A DNA stretch of 64,000 nt from the NCBI GenBank assembly GCA_015061575.1, contig SUWF01000004.1, positions 1 to 64,000 on the forward strand, in the 5' to 3' direction. A model generated the notes under the pieces. The model made no database searches and was not told where the DNA came from. It saw only the letters and a list, made by a program, of their open reading frames with translations. A program made the position numbers and the translations under genes. The stretch is from Lentisphaerota bacterium (lineage in GTDB: Bacteria > Verrucomicrobiota > Lentisphaeria > Victivallales > Victivallaceae). Position 1 is the stretch's first letter, and each line of letters opens with the position of its first letter. Positions 60,241 through 64,000 of the stretch are shown piece by piece.

Positions 60241-60510
60241 TCAATTCAGTTTGCCGGAACTCCGGAGCTTGCGGTAGTACATAACCAGCACCAGATCGGT
60301 CGCAACCATGATGGCATTGAGTATATACAGGGCGATCACCCAGTCAAAATGCTCGATTTTATAAATGATGCCGGAAATATAACCGATTTCTACCAGCCAG
60401 AGAAAACCGATGCTTTTGCCCACCGGATTCTTGACTTTGACCGTTTTCCAGATCGACACCGGCCAGCTGGCACCAAAACACACCAACATGATCGCTTCAA
60501 ATATATTCAT
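60241..60510 (-). CDS. Small three-helix membrane protein, SemiSWEET/PQ-loop-like
   Basis: 89 residues with three hydrophobic helices. MLVCFGASWPVSIWKTVKVK followed by GKSIGFLWLVEIGYISGI resembles the half-transporter layout of SemiSWEET/PQ-loop proteins, where a proline-containing first helix is followed by a K-S-x-G loop. The sequence identity is too short for certainty. Confidence 0.55.
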   Translation of the reverse strand: MNIFEAIMLVCFGASWPVSIWKTVKVKNPVGKSIGFLWLVEIGYISGIIYKIEHFDWVIALYILNAIMVATDLVLVMYYRKLRSSGKLN

Positions 60511-60545
60511 AAAAATCCTCCATCGATATTTATATCATTTCAATT

Positions 60546-60574
60546 AATATAACACCAAAAGCAGTTATTTTCAA
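60546..60574 (-). promoter_or_regulatory. Promoter of the small membrane protein pair
   Basis: Minus strand: TTGAAA (60569-60574), 17 bases, TATATT (60546-60551), then GGAGG before the start at 60510. Confidence 0.75.
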
Positions 60575-60589
60575 TTGAATTTGCAGCAA

Positions 60590-61693
60590 TTATTTCCACT
60601 CCAGCGGCAGTTCCAGCTGGATGGTGGTGCTGTTATCCTCCGGAAAACCGGATACACTCATACCCATCAAACGAACTTTCCGGGGGCCGGCTTCAGTCCG
60701 GCTCAGCAGGATCAGTCCGATTTTTTCCAGCGCATCAGCTTGAGCGATCCGGGCGGGCACGGTCATGCTGCGGGTTACGGTGGTGAAATCATCGTAGCGG
60801 ATCTTCAGCGTAACGGTTCGTCCGGCGAGTTTTTCCTGCAGCAGCAGTCGGGATACTTTCCCGGCAAGATCCCGGAGCAGTTTCCGTAAGCCGCTCATAT
60901 CCGATAAATCACTTGACAAGGTTATTTCCCGCCCCAGCGATTTACGGCTTTCCCGCTCCGCCACCGGACGCAGATCCACGCCGCGGACTATGTTGTAATA
61001 AAATATCCCCATCTTGCCGAAAATGCTGATCAAAGTTTCCAGCGGCAGCGCATAGAGTTCAGCTCCATTGGAAACATTGAGTTTATGAAAAAGTTTGGCT
61101 GTAGCCTGCCCCACGCCATAAAACTTTTCGATCTTCAAGGCAAATAAAAACGCCTTGGCCCGGTTGGGCGGAATCACCGTCAACCCGGCCGGTTTGCGCC
61201 AGTCGCTGGCAACTTTGGCCAGAAATTTGTTGAACGATACTCCCGCCGAGGCCGTCAAGCCCGTTTCCTCATAGATCCGGCGCTGCAGATACTGCGCCAG
61301 GCGGGTCGCCGATGGTTCGTTGAATTTGTTGCATGTTACATCCAGATAAGCTTCATCGATGGAAAGCGGCTCAATAATATCTGTCACCTCATGAAATATC
61401 TCCCGGATGCGGTGCGATATTTCCCGGTAGCGGCGCATATTGCCTTCCACAAAAATCCCGTTTGGGCACAAGCGCCGGGCCGTTTTGGCCGGCATGGCTG
61501 AATGTATACCGTATTTGCGGGCTTCGTAACTGGCGGTACTCACCACGCCACGCTCTTCCGGACGGCCGCCTACGATCACCGGCAAACCGCGCCATTGCGG
61601 ATGATCAAGCTGTTCGACTGAAGCAAAAAACGCATCCATATCCACATGGATGATCTTGCGTTTGATCAATTCATTGCGTTTGCTGTTACTCAT
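60590..61693 (-). CDS. dinB: DNA polymerase IV (Y family)
   Basis: 367 residues. IHVDMDAFFASVEQ carries the first catalytic Asp and steric-gate region, YREISHRIREIF and PLSIDEAYLDVT the Asp-Glu pair, and FYGVGQATAKLF the helix-hairpin-helix. The C-terminal QLELPL is a beta-clamp-binding motif. A lesion-bypass polymerase. The ATG at 61693 overlaps the stop of the kinase gene by 8 bases, so it is coupled to an unusual operon with a Ser/Thr kinase and an HD protein; no LexA-type box is visible in front. Confidence 0.95.
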   Translation of the reverse strand: MSNSKRNELIKRKIIHVDMDAFFASVEQLDHPQWRGLPVIVGGRPEERGVVSTASYEARKYGIHSAMPAKTARRLCPNGIFVEGNMRRYREISHRIREIFHEVTDIIEPLSIDEAYLDVTCNKFNEPSATRLAQYLQRRIYEETGLTASAGVSFNKFLAKVASDWRKPAGLTVIPPNRAKAFLFALKIEKFYGVGQATAKLFHKLNVSNGAELYALPLETLISIFGKMGIFYYNIVRGVDLRPVAERESRKSLGREITLSSDLSDMSGLRKLLRDLAGKVSRLLLQEKLAGRTVTLKIRYDDFTTVTRSMTVPARIAQADALEKIGLILLSRTEAGPRKVRLMGMSVSGFPEDNSTTIQLELPLEWK

Positions 61694-62696
61694 GATGCGC
61701 ACTGTTCACAGTCCGGTCAAAAAAATCCGGCGGCAGAACTTCGGTTTTGTCTTCCATAACTTCAGCGGCGGCAAATCGTCCCGGCATCAGCTGCCGCATA
61801 TATTCAGCAAGCGTCACAATGGTAGGGCCGTAGCCGTCTTTGTAAATATAATACTCCAGACTGCGGGCTAATTCAGCACTGTCTTTGAAACGCTCGCCCG
61901 GACTTGCAGCCAACATCCTGCGCAATATATCGATCAACCCATCCGGCAGTTCCTCCGGCAGCACCGACCAATTTATGTAGTTGCTGCGGATCTGCTCAAT
62001 AAGCGCATCCCGACCGGAGTAAACATCCCGGCTGTAATGGTTGCTGAGCATATAAAAAAGCACCACCCCCAGCGAATAAATATCTGCAGCACAAGTCAAA
62101 TGCCCCGGCGTCAGACACTGCTCCGGCGCCATAAAGGCCAATTTGCCCGACACCAGTCCGGAATCCCGCATGGTGGCAGCCTTGGCGATCCCGAAATCGG
62201 TGATTTTGGGCACCCCCTCCTGATTGATCAATATGTTATGCGGACAAATATCACAATGTATGATATTCAGCGGCTTACCCGAACCGTCCCGGCGGCTGTG
62301 CGCATAAGCCAGCGCCCGGGCGGCCCGGCTGGCAATAAATACGGCCAGTTCCAGCGGCAAACGCTTATTCATGATTTTGTGAAACTCCACAAAGTCATAA
62401 AGCGATATGCCGTCAACAAATTCCAATACAAAAAAGTATTCGCCATCCACCAGATCCAGCTGATAGATCTGCACGATATTTTCGTGCACCAGATTGGCCA
62501 CCAGTTTGGCTTCAAAAATAAACCGCTCCACAAAGTCACCGTCTCCGGCATAGCGCGGCAGCAGCGTTTTGATCGCCACAACTTTTTCAAACCCCTCCAC
62601 GCCTTTGAGTTTGGCTTTCAGAACCGATCCCATGCCGCCGGAAGCGAGTTCTTTGATTATTTCGTAGCGGCTGTAACTTTTTATAGCTTTTTTCAT
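61686..62696 (-). CDS. Serine/threonine protein kinase
   Basis: 336 residues, one soluble kinase domain. ASGGMGSVLKAK is the glycine loop, Lys43 lies in VVAIKTLL, the catalytic loop reads IIHCDICPHNIL (His147, Cys148, Asp149), DFGIAK follows at 167 and MAPEQC is the APE motif. Cys replaces the Arg of HRD, so activation-loop control should differ from RD kinases. The last 50 residues are a short tail without a membrane helix or sensor. ATG at 62696 is preferred to a TTG one codon earlier. Confidence 0.92.
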   Translation of the reverse strand: MKKAIKSYSRYEIIKELASGGMGSVLKAKLKGVEGFEKVVAIKTLLPRYAGDGDFVERFIFEAKLVANLVHENIVQIYQLDLVDGEYFFVLEFVDGISLYDFVEFHKIMNKRLPLELAVFIASRAARALAYAHSRRDGSGKPLNIIHCDICPHNILINQEGVPKITDFGIAKAATMRDSGLVSGKLAFMAPEQCLTPGHLTCAADIYSLGVVLFYMLSNHYSRDVYSGRDALIEQIRSNYINWSVLPEELPDGLIDILRRMLAASPGERFKDSAELARSLEYYIYKDGYGPTIVTLAEYMRQLMPGRFAAAEVMEDKTEVLPPDFFDRTVNSAHHE

Positions 62697-62705
62697 CAAA
62701 CTGAA

Positions 62706-63308
62706 TCATCCTTTGAACTGCCGCAGAATTTTTTCGACTGCTGCAATATTTTTCTGCCGTCCTGCCTCCCGGAGCTGGCGGCATACCGGAGTAAAAAATT
62801 TATTCCGGAGCAGAAAATCCATTTCCATATTCCACCACGTCACATCGTCATACTCCAAGCCCTGCAGCTGCAGTTCCAGCCGGAACATTCCGGCCCGTTC
62901 CATAAAACAATCCCGTCCAATATATTCGATATCAGCATCGCAAAGAAGTTCCCCCGCCGGAGTGAGCGGACAATAAGGATAGACTGTTTCCAGAATCAAT
63001 TCATGTGCCCGCTCCACCAGCTGATCATTGATCGCCCAAGCCGCTGCAAACTTTTTGATGTAAGGCAGAGCCAATGCCTCGTTGGCTTCCGGCGCAGTCA
63101 GATAACCGAAATCGTGAAAGATCGCCGCGATCCGCAAAGCTGCATATTCTTCCGGAGGCCAGTCGCCGTGCTGAGTAAATTCCATTACCGCATTGCACAC
63201 TTCCAGCGTATGCTGAGCATTGTGATAGGTGCAGTCCGGCGATAGATAGGTTGATAAATAATCCAGCGCCGCACTCTGCAGAGCATTTATTGTAAAAAAA
63301 CCTGTCAT
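62706..63308 (-). CDS. HD-domain phosphohydrolase
   Basis: 200 residues. YHNAQHTLEVCNAV supplies an early His, IAAIFHDFGYL the His-Asp pair and LLCDADIEYIG the last Asp, the metal set of HD phosphohydrolases. Substrate unknown; nucleotide or second-messenger hydrolysis is typical. First gene of the HD/kinase/dinB operon, divergent from recX with only 50 bases between. Confidence 0.85.
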   Translation of the reverse strand: MTGFFTINALQSAALDYLSTYLSPDCTYHNAQHTLEVCNAVMEFTQHGDWPPEEYAALRIAAIFHDFGYLTAPEANEALALPYIKKFAAAWAINDQLVERAHELILETVYPYCPLTPAGELLCDADIEYIGRDCFMERAGMFRLELQLQGLEYDDVTWWNMEMDFLLRNKFFTPVCRQLREAGRQKNIAAVEKILRQFKG

Positions 63309-63358
63309 AATTTGCCTTTATTTAAATTCGGTGATAAATTAGCACGAGGAGTCAGTAA

Positions 63359-63868
63359 ATGCAAGAAAATAATTCAGAGTATCCCCAAAAAAGAGTCCGC
63401 CGCAAGGATGTTTCCGCCTGGGAGCAGACTTTGCGATGGCTGGATATAAAATGGTACAGCGAAAGTAAACTGCGGGAAAAACTCAATTCACGCCATTATC
63501 CGGTCGCTGAAATCGAAGAGGCTATCGCCAGATGCCGGGAATATAATCTGATCAACGATGCCATGCTGGCCGAAGAATTTGCCAAAAGCCAAAGCGCCCG
63601 CGGCCGGGGATCCCGCCGTATTGCCCACGAGCTTTACCGCCACGGCCTGACCGGCGACGCAGCCAAAAATGCACTGGAACAGATCGAAGGCAATGATGAA
63701 AGTTCAGCTCAAGCGGCATTGCAGAGTAAACTCAGCACCTATCAGCGAGAACCCGACTGGCGCAAGCGGCGGGAAAAAGCGTTCCGCTTTCTGGCCAACC
63801 GGGGCTATCCGCTGGATATAATATACAGCACTCTGGACAATGAGCCGGATTTGAACATGCCCGACTGA
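63359..63868 (+). CDS. recX: Regulatory protein RecX
   Basis: 169 residues with the RecX pattern of three-helix repeats: LRWLDIKWYSESKLREKL, then YNLINDAMLAEEFAKSQSARGRGSRRIAHEL, given here by its key motifs LINDAM and GRGSRRI, then KAFRFLANRGYPLDII. RecX binds and restrains RecA filaments. recA is not in the window. GAGGAG precedes the start. Confidence 0.88.
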   Translation: MQENNSEYPQKRVRRKDVSAWEQTLRWLDIKWYSESKLREKLNSRHYPVAEIEEAIARCREYNLINDAMLAEEFAKSQSARGRGSRRIAHELYRHGLTGDAAKNALEQIEGNDESSAQAALQSKLSTYQREPDWRKRREKAFRFLANRGYPLDIIYSTLDNEPDLNMPD

Positions 63869-63871
63869 AAA

Positions 63872-63904
63872 AACGCTGCCAGCTTCAACAAAGCCGACAG
63901 CGTT
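63872..63904 (-). terminator. Terminator of the gene at the right edge
   Basis: AACGCTG (63872-63878) and CAGCGTT (63898-63904) pair, with an inner GCTT/AAGC stem. On the minus strand a T-run follows the hairpin. Confidence 0.75.
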
Positions 63905-63927
63905 CTCTGTAGATATTTACAAAATCA

Positions 63928-64000
63928 TCAAACGTATACTTTGGGATCGATCTGTTTGCTGGCATCATAGAGCAAGCCCAAATCGACTTTGGCATCCGCC
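63928..64000 (-). CDS. 3' end of an unidentified gene
   Basis: An open frame runs from the window edge to the stop at 63928-63930. The visible C-terminus reads ADAKVDLGLLYDASKQID and ends PKVYV. It is followed by a good minus-strand terminator, which supports a real gene. Too short to assign. Confidence 0.55.
   Translation of the reverse strand, partial: ADAKVDLGLLYDASKQIDPKVYV

Overview
The window looks like chromosome from the PVC superphylum, most probably a Lentisphaerota (Victivallales-like) bacterium. This is inference from gene content, not from a search: two DUF1559-like pseudopilins placed behind LacI regulators and secreted sugar-active proteins, a DUF1549/DUF1553 plus DUF1501 pair, an exosortase with its own substrates, and a UGSC-family lipoprotein. 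Recognisable promoters repeatedly read close to TTGAAA-N17-TATATT, and coding density is high.

Layout. 0.2-1.7 kb: a DUF1846 protein (minus). 1.8-11.3 kb: a plus-strand sugar-use operon with a self-overlapping LacI operator, a pectate-lyase-fold lipoprotein, a pseudopilin, a small secreted protein, an alpha/alpha-barrel secreted enzyme, a large CBM9-like/DUF4091 protein and a Gfo/Idh/MocA oxidoreductase, closed by a strong hairpin. 11.4-12.85 kb: tRNA-Pro(GGG), then an AT-rich island with an array of ATGAAGC/GCTTCAT-bordered hairpins, a four-helix-bundle (23S IVP family) gene, a tiny membrane ORF, a terminator, a 16-bp palindrome and an IS3-like transposase tail. 12.85-37.8 kb: one minus-strand exopolysaccharide operon of 21 genes, about 25 kb, mostly joined by 4-bp ATGA overlaps.

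The exopolysaccharide operon is read from a promoter near 37.8 kb. It begins with two small secreted proteins that share a C-terminal sorting tag (SGQPLPGIIA, hydrophobic stretch, basic tail), then a TPR protein, an exosortase and an EpsI-like partner. A phosphoglycosyl transferase primes the lipid carrier; a sugar-nucleotide enzyme, a nucleotidyltransferase, a Wzz-like co-polymerase with a dead kinase domain, a Wza-like exporter, an O-antigen-ligase/polymerase, a GH9 glycanase, a phosphodiesterase, a flippase, a STAS protein and five glycosyltransferase genes follow. Together they would make, export, trim and protein-anchor a surface polysaccharide.

38-50.8 kb (plus): a KamA-family radical SAM enzyme; a second LacI / large secreted protein / pseudopilin module; then a four-gene operon DUF1549-DUF1553, DUF1501, PPC-domain protein and a RidA/chorismatase-like protein with a TTG start. 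50.8-55.2 kb (minus): rpmE, prfA, an EamA transporter, larC with a His-rich insert, and a GT2 gene. 55.3-64 kb: PlsC-like acyltransferase, PHP phosphatase, a small secreted protein, the UGSC lipoprotein, two small membrane proteins, an HD/Ser-Thr kinase/dinB operon, recX and the 3' end of an unknown gene.

The best candidates for something undescribed are the exosortase with its QPLPG-type tag and polysaccharide operon carrying a pseudokinase and an unphosphorylatable STAS protein, and the hairpin array beside the four-helix-bundle gene. Start codons were re-chosen where 4-bp overlaps or ribosome-binding sites decide them.
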